A stretch of DNA of 64,000 nucleotides from Streptomyces tuirus (lineage in GTDB: Bacteria > Actinomycetota > Actinomycetes > Streptomycetales > Streptomycetaceae). Both the position numbers and the translations under genes were made by a program. Of this stretch, positions 31,278-43,105 are shown piece after piece (the stretch's first letter is position 1; each line of letters begins with the position of its first letter). Location of the stretch: the NCBI GenBank assembly GCA_018195615.1, contig JAGTPG010000001.1:1240001-1304000 (forward strand). Direction: 5' to 3'. Under the pieces are notes generated by a model. It made no database searches. It saw only the letters and a list, made by a program, of their open reading frames with translations, and was not told where the DNA came from.

Positions 31278-32266
31278 TCGATGTCGACGCGTATGTGAAG
31301 GGCGTGCTCGACGGGAAGCGGGCGATCGTCGCCCGTGCCATCACGCTCGTCGAGTCCACCCGCCCGCAGCACCGGGCGCTGGCACAGGAGTTGCTGACGG
31401 AGCTGCTGCCGCACAGCGGGCGGGCCCGGCGGATCGGCGTCAGCGGGGTGCCGGGCGTGGGCAAGTCGACGTTCATCGACGCGTTCGGCACGCTGCTGAC
31501 CTCGCTCGGGCACCGGGTGGCCGTGCTGGCCGTCGACCCGTCCTCCAGCCGTACCGGCGGTTCGATCCTCGGCGACAAGACGCGTATGGAACGGCTGGCC
31601 GTGGACCCGGCGGCGTTCGTCCGCCCCTCCCCCACCGCGGGCACGCTGGGCGGGGTGGCCAAGGCGACCCGCGAGTCGATCGTGGTGATGGAGGCGGCCG
31701 GCTACGACGTGATCCTGGTGGAGACGGTCGGTGTCGGCCAGTCCGAGACCGCGGTCGCGAACATGGTCGACTCCTTCCTGCTGCTCACCCTCGCCCGCAC
31801 CGGCGACCAGCTCCAGGGCATCAAGAAGGGCGTCCTGGAACTGGCCGACGTGATCGCCGTGAACAAGGCGGACGGGCCGCACGAGCGGGACGCCCGGGCC
31901 GCCGCCCGGGAACTGTCGGGCGCGCTGCGGCTGATGCACGGCAAGGACGCGTTCTGGACGCCGCCGGTCCTGCACTGCAGCGCCCGCGAGTCGACCGGCC
32001 TGGACACGGTGTGGGAGCGCCTCGAACAGCACCGCACGCTGCTGGACTCGACCGGCCGCCTCACCGCCAAGCGCCGCGACCAGCAGGTCGACTGGACCTG
32101 GACCATGGTCCGTGACGAACTCCTCGGCCGCCTGCACGCCGACCCGGCGGTACGGGCCCTCGCGCCCGTTCTCGAACAGCGGGTCAGACAGGGCGAGTTG
32201 ACGCCCACCCTGGCGGCCGAGCGGATCCTCGGGGCGCTCGGGGGTTCCGGGCAGGACATTCTCTGA
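31274..32266 (+). CDS. meaB: MeaB/ArgK GTPase, methylmalonyl-CoA mutase chaperone
   Basis: A 330-aa G3E-family GTPase that protects and reloads methylmalonyl-CoA mutase with adenosylcobalamin (MeaB; once annotated as the lysine/arginine/ornithine transport kinase ArgK). It has Walker [13 protein letters not shown] (about 55-66), the switch region [19 protein letters not shown], the Walker B-like [12 protein letters not shown] and the guanine-specificity NKAD. The GTG at 31274 overlaps the mutB stop as GTGA. A much longer upstream open frame exists but only as antisense-type overlap inside mutB, so this start is clear. A hairpin terminator follows. Confidence 0.97.
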
Positions 32267-32267
32267 G

Positions 32268-32324
32268 CTGATTCCGGCCGGGGGCCCGGGGGCGGCACAC
32301 GCCCCGGGCTCCGGCCGGAATCAG
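32268..32324 (+). terminator. Hairpin terminator after mutAB-meaB
   Basis: A perfect 14-bp inverted repeat (CTGATTCCGGCCGG at 32268-32281 and its complement at 32311-32324) with additional internal pairing (GGGGGCG/CGCCCC) lies directly after the meaB stop and before the argG promoter. Confidence 0.85.
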
Positions 32325-32334
32325 CACAACCCAC

Positions 32335-33824
<1,490 letters not shown>

Positions 33825-33845
33825 CCAGCGCCCTGGTCTCACTCG

Positions 33846-33881
33846 AAGGCCGGCTCGGCACCCAGGTGCCGGGCCGGCCTT
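33846..33881 (+). terminator. Hairpin terminator after argG
   Basis: Inverted repeat AAGGCCGG (33846-33853) with CCGGCCTT (33874-33881), plus an inner GGCACC/GGTGCC stem, followed by a short T stretch. It separates argG from the DUF4333 gene. Confidence 0.75.
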
Positions 33882-33901
33882 TCCCGAACCAGGAGTACGA
33901 G

Positions 33902-34269
33902 ATGGAGCGTGGTTTCCTCGTCGGTGCCGTCGGCGGCGTGATCGCCGCGGCCGCCATCGGTGGTGCCCTCACCTGGCTCCTGGGCGCCAAGGATGTGCAG
34001 CACACCACGATCGACACCGTCCTGGACGGCCACCCGGCGGTGGAGAGGAAGATTCTCGAGGCCCGTATCGAAGGCTGGTACCACCCGCTGCCATGGGTCG
34101 GGAAGAACGTCCACGACGTGTCCTGCCCGGCCCGCCTCGAGGGGTGGCCGGGGCGACCGGGACGTGCACGGCGCGGGCCGACGGCGAGCGGATCTCGATC
34201 CCCGTCCGCGTGCTCAAGGTCGAGGGCAACCCCGCGAAGCCGCGGGTCACCTGGAAGTTCGAACGCTGA
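33902..34269 (+). CDS. DUF4333-type membrane-anchored protein, one-base frameshift
   Basis: When one G is restored in the run at 34141-34144, the frame gives a 122-aa protein. It has an N-terminal membrane anchor (FLVGAVGGVIAAAAIGGALT), then a small extracytoplasmic domain with DVSCP and GTCTARADGE, the two cysteines typical of DUF4333, ending VTWKFER. Its function is unknown; family members are exported or membrane-anchored actinobacterial proteins. A good AGGAG (33891-33895) precedes the ATG by 6 nt. Without the correction the C-terminal half becomes arginine/serine-rich nonsense. Confidence 0.82.
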
Positions 34270-34280
34270 CACGCTACCCC

Positions 34281-34319
34281 GGGGACGCCGTCCCCGCCCT
34301 CAGCGGCAACGGCGTCCCC
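34281..34319. terminator. Bidirectional hairpin terminator
   Basis: Perfect 11-bp inverted repeat (GGGGACGCCGT at 34281-34291, complement at 34309-34319) between the convergent DUF4333 gene and pntB. Confidence 0.82.
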
Positions 34320-34336
34320 CTACGACTGGGCCCGGT

Positions 34337-35768
34337 TCAGCGTGAGCTGCCGGCCATCTCCGGGATCGGTGCGTCGAGGCTGTCGAGGGCGCGCAGGATG
34401 TCCTCGACGCGCTGCTTGGCGTCGCCGAAGAGCATCTGGCTGTTGTCCCGGAAGAACAGCGGGTTCTGCACACCCGCGTACCCGGCGGCCATGGACCGCT
34501 TGAAGACGACCACGTCGGCCGCCTCCCACACGTGCAGCACGGGCATGCCGGCGATGGGGCTGGCCGGGTTGTCGGTGGCGGCCGGGTTGACGGTGTCGTT
34601 GGCGCCGATGACCAGGACGACCGAGGTGGCGGCGAAGTCGTCGTTGATCTCGTCCATTTCGAGAACGATGTCGTAGGGCACGTTGGCCTCGGCGAGCAGC
34701 ACGTTCATGTGCCCGGGCAGCCGGCCGGCGACGGGGTGGATGCCGAAGCGCACCTCGACGCCCCGCTCGCGCAGCTTGCGCGCCAGTTCGGCGACCGGGT
34801 ACTGGGCCTGGGCGACCGCCATGCCGTAGCCCGGGGTGATGATCACCGAGGTGGCGTCGCGGAGGAGTTCCGCGGTCTCCTCGGCGCTGATCTCGCGGTG
34901 CTCGCCCTGCTCGCCGTCGTCGGACGCCGCGGCCGGGGTCCCGAAGCCGCCCGCGATCACCGAGATGAAGGAGCGGTTCATCGCCTTGCACATGATGTAC
35001 GACAGGTAGGCACCGGAGGAGCCGACGAGCGCGCCGGTGACGATGAGCAGGTTGTTGGCGAGCAGGAAGCCCGAGGCGGCCGCCGCCCAGCCGGAGTAGC
35101 TGTTGAGCATGGAGACCACCACCGGCATGTCACCGCCGCCGATGGAGGCGACCAGGTGCGCGCCGAGGGCGAGCGCGATCACGGTGACGGCGATGAGCAG
35201 GCCCATGTCGGGGCGGGCCACGAACACGGCGGTGAGCACGACGAAGGCGACCAGGGCGCCGACGTTGAGGATGTGCTTCCCGGCAGTGTCAGCGGCCGGG
35301 AGTCGATGCGCGCCGAGAGCTTCAGGTAGGCGACGACGGAACCGGTGAAGGTGACGGCGCCGATGAACACCCCGATGAACACCTCGGCGTGGTGGATGCC
35401 CAGCAGCGAACCGCTGAGCTCGGCGTCGACGTCGAGGTAGCCGTTCCAGCCGACGAAAGCGGCGGCGAGACCGACGAGGCTGTGCATGATGGCGATCAGC
35501 TCGGGCATGCCGGTCATCTCGACCACCCGGGCGCGCCACAGCCCGATGCCCCGCCGACGGCGGTGGCGACGACGATCAGCACGAGCCCGGTGGCGGTGAT
35601 GCTCTCGGAGGCGAGCCCGATGGTGGCGGCCAGGGCGATGACCATGCCCGCGATGCCCCAGACGACTCCCGAACGGGAGGTGCGGTGCTGCGAGAGCCCG
35701 GCGAGGCTGAGGATGAACAGCAACGCGGCGACGACGTAGGCGGCTTCTGAGGCCGTGACTGTGCTCAT
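34337..35768 (-). CDS. pntB: NAD(P) transhydrogenase beta subunit, two one-base frameshifts
   Basis: Reassembly across three frames gives a PntB of normal size (about 477 aa). It has N-terminal membrane helices ([17 protein letters not shown] onward; [17 protein letters not shown]), then a C-terminal NADP(H)-binding domain III with [36 protein letters not shown] and [10 protein letters not shown]. With PntA it uses the proton gradient to transfer hydride from NADH to NADP+. Breaks are at 35549-35552 (C4 run) and 35279-35281 (C3 run), each repaired by one base. It starts 6 nt after the pntA stop. Confidence 0.92.
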
Positions 35769-35774
35769 CCGTGA

Positions 35775-37336
35775 TCAGCCCTTCGAGAACATGCCGAGCA
35801 TGCGGCGGGTGACGGCGAATCCGCCGAAGATGTTGATGCTCGCCAGCAGGATCGCGGCGAACGACAGCACGGTGACGGCGGTGTTCCCGTGCCCGATCTG
35901 CAGCAGCGCGCCGACCACGACGATCCCGGAGATGGCGTTGGTGACCGACATCAGCGGGGTGTGCAGCGCGTGGTGCACATGGCCGATGACGTAGAAGCCG
36001 ATGACGATCGCCAGGACGAAGACCGTGAAGTGGCCGATGAGTTCGCTCGGCGAGAAGGCGGTCACCAGGAACAGCGCGAGCGCTCCGGCGCCGACGAGGG
36101 CGTAACTGGACCACGCCGGGCGTGCGGGCTTCGCCGGTGCCTCGGAGGAGGGCGGGGCCGCGGGTTCCGGGCCCCGCCGGCGGCGGCGGGCGCGGCGGAC
36201 ACCTGGACCGGGGGCGGGGGCCAGGTCTTCTCGCCGTCGCGGACCACGGTCATCGACCGCTGCACCACGTCGTCGAAGTCGAGGACGAGCCGGCCGTCCT
36301 TGCCCGGGGTGAGCAGCTTCAGCAGGTTGACGACATTGGTGCCGTACAGCTGCGAGGCCTGGGCGGGGAGCCTGCCGGGCAGGTCGGTGTAGCCGATGAT
36401 CGTCACGTCGTTGTCGGTGACGACCGCCTTTCCGGCGACGGTGCCCTCGACGTTGCCGCCCTGGGCGGCGGCCATGTCGACGATCACGCTGCCGGGCTTC
36501 ATGCGGGCGACGTCCTCGGCGGTGATCAGCCGCGGCGCGGGCCGGCCGGGGATGAGCGCGGTGGTGATGATGATGTCGACGTCGGCGGCCTGCTCGGCGT
36601 ACATCCGCGCGGCGAGCCGGTTGTAGTCGTCCGAGGTGGCCTTGGCGTAGCCGTCGCTGCTGACCTCCTGCTCGGCCGTCACCGTCAGGAACTCCCCGCC
36701 CAGCGAGCGCACCTGCTCGGCGACCTCGGGCCGGGGGTCGGTGGCGCGGACGACGGCGCCGAGGCTGCGGGCCGCGCCGATCGCCGCGAGTCCGGCCACA
36801 CCGGCGCCGGCCACCAGCACCTTGGCGGGCGGCACCTTGCCGGCGGCGGTCACCTGGCCGGTGAAGAACCGGCCGAAGGCGTGCGCCGCCTCGACCACGG
36901 CCCGGTATCCGGCGATGTTCGCCATCGAGCTGAGCACGTCCAGGGACTGGGCCCGGGAGATGCGCGGGACGGCGTCCATGGCGAGCACGGTGATCGGCCG
37001 TCGCGCCAGCTCGTCGACCAGCTCCGGGTTGAGCGCGGGACTGATCAGCGCGATCAGCGTCGCTCCGTCCCGCAGCCGGGCGATCTCCTCGGTCGAGGGG
37101 CCGTTGACCTTCAGGACGACATCCGCCGCCCACGGGTCACCGAGTTCGGCGCCCGCCTCCTGGTACGCCGCGTCGGAGAAGCGGGACGAGGCTCCCGCCC
37201 CCGGTTCGACCACCACGTCGTATCCGAGTGCGGCAAGTCTCCCCACGGTGGCCGGCGTCGCCGCCACCCTGGTCTCGCCCGCAGTGGACTCGGCGGGTAT
37301 GCCGATCCGCTGGGGTTCCGGTTCCGCTGGGACCAT
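35775..37336 (-). CDS. pntA: NAD(P) transhydrogenase alpha subunit, one-base frameshift
   Basis: About 520 aa after restoring one base in the G/C run at 36169-36175. The N-terminal two-thirds is the NAD(H)-binding domain I ([59 protein letters not shown]); a Pro/Ala linker carries the frameshift, then come hydrophobic helices ([12 protein letters not shown]-like; [19 protein letters not shown]) ending [12 protein letters not shown]. This is the fused alpha1-alpha2 form. The ATG at 37336 follows GAGGAGAG. It is divergent from the MFS transporter gene. Confidence 0.93.
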
Positions 37337-37616
37337 CGTCTGCCTCTCTCCTCGTCTCTCGCTCGCCGGCTGCCGTCGTCGAGTGCTCGTCCATCCATCG
37401 GTGCCCGAATCTTGCACGCTCGACGCCGGATCCGCGGGCGGTCGTCTTCACACGGCTGAAGAGTCCTGCCTCACACGGACGAGGGGTTGCCCGGGAACGG
37501 GCTCGCGGGTATGGCGGCGCTCTCCGAGGCCCGTAGCCTCCTGGGGTTTCTGAGGCTTGCGGGGCTCTGTCCGGCTTGTGATGCGGCGGGGGACGGCCGG
37601 GCGCAGACTGAGTGGC

Positions 37617-39214
37617 GTGAGCAGCACGCCCCGGGAACCCGGCCGGACGGCGGCCCCTTCCCCGACCGCGCCACGGCAGACCGTGGCGCTGGCGGCGATG
37701 ATGTTCGCCGTCGCCATGACCTTCATCGACCAGACCATCGTCTCCATCGCGGCTCCGGACATCGTCCGCGAACTGGATCTGTCGTCGTCCGGCATGCAGT
37801 GGGTGGTCAACGCCTACCTGCTGTCCCTCGCGGCCTTCTTCGCCCTCGGCGGGCGTCTCGCGGACCTCTACGGGCCCCGCCGGGTCGTGGTGATCGGCAC
37901 GCTGGTCTTCGTCGTGTCGTCGGTGCTGTGCGGCTGTGTCCCGAGGGCGGCGCGGCGCAGACCTGGCTGATCGTGTTCCGCGCCACCCAGGGGCTCGGGG
38001 CGGCACTGCTCTTCCCCGCGGCACTGGCCGTGGTGGTGGCGGTGTTCCCGGTCGAGCGGCGTGGCCGCGCCCTCGCCCTGTTCTTCGGCGTCTCCGGCGC
38101 GCTGACCGCGATCGGCCCGCTCCTGGGCGGCTGGCTGACGAGCTGGACCTGGCGGGCCGTCTTCTGGGTGAACGTGCCCGTGGCGATCGTGGCGCTGGTT
38201 CTGACGGCCCTCGCGCACCTCTCCGACCGGCGGCGGTCCGGCACCCTGGACGTTCCCGGTGCCGCCCTGATCGCGGTCGGAATGGGGCTGAGCGTCCTCG
38301 GCTTCCAGCAGGCCTGGTCGTGGGGCTGGGACAGCTGGGCGACCTGGGTCTGCATCGCGGGCGGCCTGGCGGTGCTCCACGGGTTCGTCCGGTACGAGCG
38401 CGGGGTGCGGCATCCGCTGATCGACCTGCGGGTCTTCCGGGACAAGGCGTTCACCGTCGACGCGGCGGTGCTGTTCTTCTCGATGCTCGCCTTCGTCCCG
38501 CTGTTCTTCTTCACCTCGGTCTACGCCCAGGTGTCCCTGTCCGCCTCCCCGAACCAGGCGGCCCTGTTCCTGCTGTACTTCTTCGTGGGCTTCGCGATCG
38601 CCTCGCAGTGGGGCGGCCGGATCCTCGACAAGCAGGGCGCCCGCCCGGCGCTCAAGCTGGGCACGGCCCTGGGCTGCGTCGGATTCGCCCTGTGGGCGGG
38701 CAAGCTCACCGACCTGTCCATGCACGACCAGTGGCCGTACGCGGCGATGGCCGGGGCCGGTATCGGCTTCGTCCTCGCGCCCGCCTCGACGGACGCCGTC
38801 AACCGGGCCATCGGCGCCTCGTACGGCGAGGTCACCGGCATCACCCAGACGGTGCGCAACTACGCGGCGAGCGTGGGCCTGGCCGTCTACGGGACGATCC
38901 TGACGCACGTCACGACCGGCAACGTGGTGTCCACGCTGGAGTCCCGCGGCATGTCCGCCGGTGATGCGGAGACCGTGGCCCGGGACGTCACCGAGTCGAT
39001 CACGGGCAGCGGCGACTCCCGGGCGCCCACGGGCACCGGCCAGGCCGCCGAGGCGACCCGGGACGCGATGAACGCCATCCGCATGGACTTCGCGGAGGCC
39101 AACCAGTGGGTGTTCTACGGTATGGCCATCGCGCTGGGCCTCGGATTCCTGTGCGCGCTGCGCCACCCGGGCGGCAGGGCGACCACCAGCGCGGCGGCGG
39201 AACGCGTCAGGTGA
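37617..39214 (+). CDS. DHA2-family MFS drug exporter, one-base frameshift
   Basis: A transporter of about 532 aa with 14 predicted helices (EmrB/QacA type). It has FIDQTIVSIAAPDIVREL in helix 1, MFS motif A GGRLADLYGPRR, and the DHA2 motif C-like region ALTAIGPLLGGWLTSWTW. The frame breaks at about 37941-37943; one added G rejoins VLCGC to PEGGAAQTWLIVFRATQG. The GTG at 37617 is preferred; the upstream in-frame ATG at 37581 adds an arginine-rich tail. The substrate is unknown; exporters of this type confer resistance to hydrophobic compounds. Its 3' end overlaps the convergent VOC gene by 8 nt. Confidence 0.88.
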
Positions 39215-39659
39215 ACAGGTCGGTCGTGCGCTGCTGGATCTCCTCCGGGGTCAGCTCCTCGATCGTCTGGGAGATCATCCAGAGATGACCGAACGGATCG
39301 GCGAGACGGCCGCCGCGCTGCCCGTAGTGCTGGTCGGCGACGGGATACACCACGCTCGCCCCGCCCCGCAGCATGGCCTCGGCCACGGCGTCGGCGTCGG
39401 ACACGTCCAAGGCCATGATCACGGGCGTGCCGCCCAGGGAGGACGGTGCCGGGTCGCCGTCGTCGGCGTCCTTGACCGCGATCACCGCGTCGCCGATCCG
39501 CAGCATGGCGTGCACAATCTTCCCGTCGGGGTCGGTGTACCGCTCGATCTCCTCGGCGCCGAGCGCGGTCCGGTAGAAGTCGATGGCCCGGGGCCCGTCG
39601 GAGACCACGAGCCGCGCGTAGAGCCGGGTGAGGGCCGGCTTGTCGGTTGCGTTCGTCAT
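39207..39659 (-). CDS. VOC-family (glyoxalase/bleomycin-resistance fold) protein
   Basis: A 150-aa protein of PhnB/YnfB-like type with the paired beta-alpha-beta layout: LYARLVVSDGPRAIDFYRTA, HAMLRIGDAVIAVKD, then GGASVVYPVADQHYGQR and GGRLADPFGHLWMISQ. The metal-ligand pattern of active glyoxalases is only partly visible, so the activity is open. It is 63 nt downstream of the AraC-type regulator on the same strand, possibly co-transcribed, and convergent with the MFS exporter. Confidence 0.88.
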   Translation of the reverse strand: MTNATDKPALTRLYARLVVSDGPRAIDFYRTALGAEEIERYTDPDGKIVHAMLRIGDAVIAVKDADDGDPAPSSLGGTPVIMALDVSDADAVAEAMLRGGASVVYPVADQHYGQRGGRLADPFGHLWMISQTIEELTPEEIQQRTTDLFT

Positions 39660-39722
39660 GCCTTCACGATCGCCGCTCCGGGCGGCCGTGGATTGTAGAA
39701 ATCGGTCGGCCGGGCAGACCCG

Positions 39723-40544
39723 TCATCCGCCGAGCGGAACGTGGTTGCGTTCCCGGGGCGAGCGCGGTGCGTACGCGGTCGGGGTGATCCCGGCGAGCGC
39801 CCGGAACTCGTGGATCAGGTGCGCCTGGTCGTGGTAGCCGCACTCCGCGGCCAGGAGCGCCCAGTCCGGGGGCCCGGCGTTCACGCGGCCCAGCAGCCGC
39901 TGGAAGCGCCGTACCCGCGCATACCGTTTCGGCGGGAGTCCCAGTTGCTCGGCGCACCTGCGGGCCAGCCGCCTGGAGGTCCAGCCGAGCCGGTCGGCGA
40001 CCTCACCCACCGGCGTTCCGCGGTCGAGCAGCGCCGCGGCGAGACGGACCGCCGGGTCGGGCTCCAGGGGACGTTCCGCCCGCCGCAGCAGGACCGTCTC
40101 CAGCTCCCGCAGACATGCCTGCGGGCCACCGGCTGCCATGGCCTCCAGCAGCCGCTCGCGCAGCACCGCACCGTCCGTGCCCCACAGCTCGTCGAGCCCG
40201 GCGAGCCGATCGCGGACCGCACCGACCGGGACGGTGAGGAACGGATACGCCCCCGCAGGACGGAACGCCACCCACACGACGGCACGCTGCTGCGCCGGGT
40301 CGATCACCGCCGGCTCCGTGTACGGCCCCTGCAGAGCCGCGCCCCGGGTCCGCCTGTCCGACGAGGACAGGGCGTCCCCGTCGAGGTTCACCAGCAGCTG
40401 CGCCCCGCCCGTCGGCAGGGCCAGCTCGGCGGAGTGCGCGAACCGTCCCTCGACATAGCCGAGCGCACCGATCAGCGGCGCGAGCGCCGGCGCCGACGGC
40501 CGGACCGTGAGCGAGACGGGGATCTCCTCCGCCGTGCGAGCCAT
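39723..40544 (-). CDS. AraC-family transcriptional regulator
   Basis: A 273-aa protein. The N-terminal part (about 1-160) is a cupin-like domain (ELALPTGGAQLLVNLDGDAL; AVVWVAFRPAGAYPFL) of the DUF6597 type. The C-terminal part (about 170-260) holds the two AraC helix-turn-helix motifs (VGEVADRLGWTSRRLARRC and ALLAAECGYHDQAHLIHEF, followed by GITPTAYA). The ligand is unknown. The VOC gene directly downstream is its most obvious partner. Confidence 0.9.
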   Translation of the reverse strand: MARTAEEIPVSLTVRPSAPALAPLIGALGYVEGRFAHSAELALPTGGAQLLVNLDGDALSSSDRRTRGAALQGPYTEPAVIDPAQQRAVVWVAFRPAGAYPFLTVPVGAVRDRLAGLDELWGTDGAVLRERLLEAMAAGGPQACLRELETVLLRRAERPLEPDPAVRLAAALLDRGTPVGEVADRLGWTSRRLARRCAEQLGLPPKRYARVRRFQRLLGRVNAGPPDWALLAAECGYHDQAHLIHEFRALAGITPTAYAPRSPRERNHVPLGG

Positions 40545-40587
40545 GTGTCCAGCCTAGAGGGGCGTCCGCAAAGTCCCGCCTGCTCCG

Positions 40588-42248
40588 CTACACGGCCAGC
40601 CACACCGCCTGGTCGGGCCCCAGCACACCGTCCTCGAGCGGGCCGCTGGCCAGGAGGAGCCGGGCGTGTGCGGGCAGCTCGTACGGCTCCGCCGAGAGGT
40701 TGACCACGCACATGAAGCCCGGCTCGCGGCCGAAGGACAAGACCCCCTCCGGAGCCTCCAGCCACGTCATCGTGCCGTCGCCGAGGGCGGGCTGGTCGCG
40801 GCGGATGCGCAGGGCCGTGCGGTAGAGCTCCAGCATGGCGGCCGGGTCGCCGGTCTGGGCCTCGACGCTGAGACCGGCCCAGTCGCCGGGCTGCGGCAGC
40901 CAGGGTTCGGCCGTCGCGTCGTCGGGACTGAAGCCGTAAGGGGCCGCCCGGCCCGACCAGGGGATGGGCACGCGGCAGCCGTCGCGGCCTCGGTCGGTGT
41001 GCCCGGAACGCTCCCAGATCGGGTCCTGGAGGGCGGATTCGGGCAGGTCCTCGACCTCGGGGAGGCCGAGTTCCTCGCCCTGGTAGACGTAAGCGCCGCC
41101 GGGCAGGGCGAGCATCAGCAGGGCGGCGGCCCGGGCGCGCCGGGTGCCCAGGTCCAGGTCCAGGGCACCGTCGGGCTCGTACCGCGCGTTGGCGAGCCAA
41201 CTCCGCGCGGCGGTACGGCCGTAGCGGCTTGGGTGGCGCATGACGTCGTGGTTGGACAGCACCCAGGTGGCGGGGGCGCCCACCGCGCCGAGCATGGTGA
41301 GGGAGTCGTCGATGACGGCGCGCAGGTCCTTGGCGTCCCAGCCGCACATGAGGAAGTCGAAGTTGAAGGCGGTGTGCAGGCCGTCCTGGCGGACGTAGGC
41401 GGCGAGTCGTTCGGGGTGTCGGCCCAGGCCTCGGCGACGAAGGAGCGGTCGCCGGGGAACTCGTCGGCGACCTTGCGCCAGGCCCGGTATATCTCGTGCA
41501 CCTCGTCGCGGTCCCAGTGCGGATGGTCGAGGTGCTGCCGGATCTCGTCCCGGCGGGTGAGCGGGCCCGTCACGGCGGGTTCGGCGCGGGGCGGCAGGTC
41601 GGGCAGTTCCGGGTGCTTGATCAGCCCGTGGGCGACGTCGATGCGGAAGCCGTCGACGCCGCGGCTGAACCAGAACCGCAGGATCGACTCGAACTCGGAC
41701 CGGACCTCGGGGTGCTGCCAGTTCAGGTCGGGCTGCTGGGGTGCGAACAGGTGCAGGTACCAGTCGCCGTCGGGCAGCCGGGTCCAGGCCGGGCCGCCGA
41801 AGCAGGACACCCAGTCGTTCGGGGGCTCGGTGCCGTCGGGTCCGCGCCCGGGGCGGAAGACGTAGCGCTCGCGTTCCGGGCTGCCCGGCCCGGCCGCCAA
41901 CGCCGCCTGGAACCATGCGTGCTGGTCGGAGGTGTGGTTGGGCACGATGTCGGGGATGACGCGGATCCCGTGCTCGTGCGCTTCGGTGATGAGCTGCTCG
42001 GCGTCGGCGAGGGTGCCGAAGCGGGGGTCGATGGAGCGGAAGTCGGCGACGTCGTAGCCGTGGTCCGCCATGGGCGACTTGTACCAGGGGTTGATCCAGA
42101 TGGCGTCCACGCCGAGGGACTTCAGATACGGCAGCCGGGAGCGGATGCCGGCGATGTCGCCGACGCCGTCGCCGTTCCCGTCGGCGAAGCTGCGGATGTA
42201 GACCTGGTAGATGACGGCACTGCGCCACCAAGGGGTGGTGGGGAACAC
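40588..42248 (-). CDS. aglA: GH13 alpha-glucosidase, one-base frameshift
   Basis: About 553 aa after adding one G at 41413-41416. The four GH13 motifs are present: DIVPNHTS (I), GFRIDVAHG with the nucleophile Asp (II), FVAEAW with the acid/base Glu (III) and LSNHDV (IV). YQVYIRSFADGNGDGVGD is typical of oligo-1,6-/alpha-glucosidases. It has no signal peptide, so it acts on imported sugar. The GTG at 42248 follows AGAAGGAG; upstream in-frame codons lie in the permease end. The frameshift falls just after motif III. It is the last gene of the sugar-uptake operon and would hydrolyse imported maltose/isomaltose-type glucosides. Confidence 0.92.
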
Positions 42249-42271
42249 GCGGAATGGCTCCTTCTGTGTGA

Positions 42272-43105
42272 CTACTTGGCCGCGCCGGCCGTGAGCCCGG
42301 CGACGATACGGCGCTGGAACAGCAGCACCATCACGACCAGCGGGATGGTCACCACGACGCCCGCGGCCATCTGGCTGCCGAACGGCGTCTGGTACGTGGT
42401 CGCTCCCGAGAACTTGGAGATGGCGACGGTCGCGGTCTGCATGTCCGGCTTGTTGGTCATCGACAGGGCGATGAGGAACTCGTTCCAGGCGGCGATGAAG
42501 GTGATGATCGCGGTGGTGAAGATGCCCGGCGCGGCGAGGGGGACGATGACCTTGCGGAAGGCCTGGCCGCGGGTGCAGCCGTCGACCATGGCGGCGTGTT
42601 CCAGTTCGTCGGGCATCTGGCGGAAGAACGTGGTCAGGTTCCACACCGCCAGTGGCAGCGTGAAGGACATGCTGGGCACGATCATGGACTGGTACGTGTT
42701 GATCCAGCCGATGTCGGTGAACAGCTTCAGCAGCGGGACGACGATCGACACCACCGGGAACATCGAGGTGGCGATGATCAGCGTGAGGATCAGCCGCTTG
42801 AAGCGGAATTCCAGCCGGGCCATCGCGTACGCGGTGAACGTGGCCAGCAGCAGCGACATCGCGGTCGTGATGCCGGCGACGATCAGGCTGTTGAGCAGGG
42901 CCCTGGTGAAACCCTGGGCCGGGCTGAACACCGACCGGTAGTTCTCGAACGACACCGGGGAGGGGAACAGCGAGGTGCTGAAGATGTCGCCGGTGCGGCG
43001 GAGGCTGGAGACCAGCATCCAGTAGAACGGGGCCAGGCAGTAGGCCACCACCACGGCGATGCCCAGATACGGCAGCCACTGCCGCCACTTGGCCGTGAGG
43101 GTCAT
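42272..43105 (-). CDS. Alpha-glucoside ABC transporter permease (MalG type)
   Basis: A 277-aa inner-membrane permease with six predicted helices and the EAA loop characteristic of MalG-type proteins (LEHAAMVDGCTRGQAFRKVI followed by VPLAAPG). The start at 43105 overlaps the stop of the preceding permease (ATGA). It lies between the companion permease and the GH13 glucosidase. In Streptomyces such systems lack a dedicated ATPase and share the multiple-sugar ATPase MsiK encoded elsewhere, which fits the absence of an ATPase gene here. Confidence 0.94.
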   Translation of the reverse strand: MTLTAKWRQWLPYLGIAVVVAYCLAPFYWMLVSSLRRTGDIFSTSLFPSPVSFENYRSVFSPAQGFTRALLNSLIVAGITTAMSLLLATFTAYAMARLEFRFKRLILTLIIATSMFPVVSIVVPLLKLFTDIGWINTYQSMIVPSMSFTLPLAVWNLTTFFRQMPDELEHAAMVDGCTRGQAFRKVIVPLAAPGIFTTAIITFIAAWNEFLIALSMTNKPDMQTATVAISKFSGATTYQTPFGSQMAAGVVVTIPLVVMVLLFQRRIVAGLTAGAAK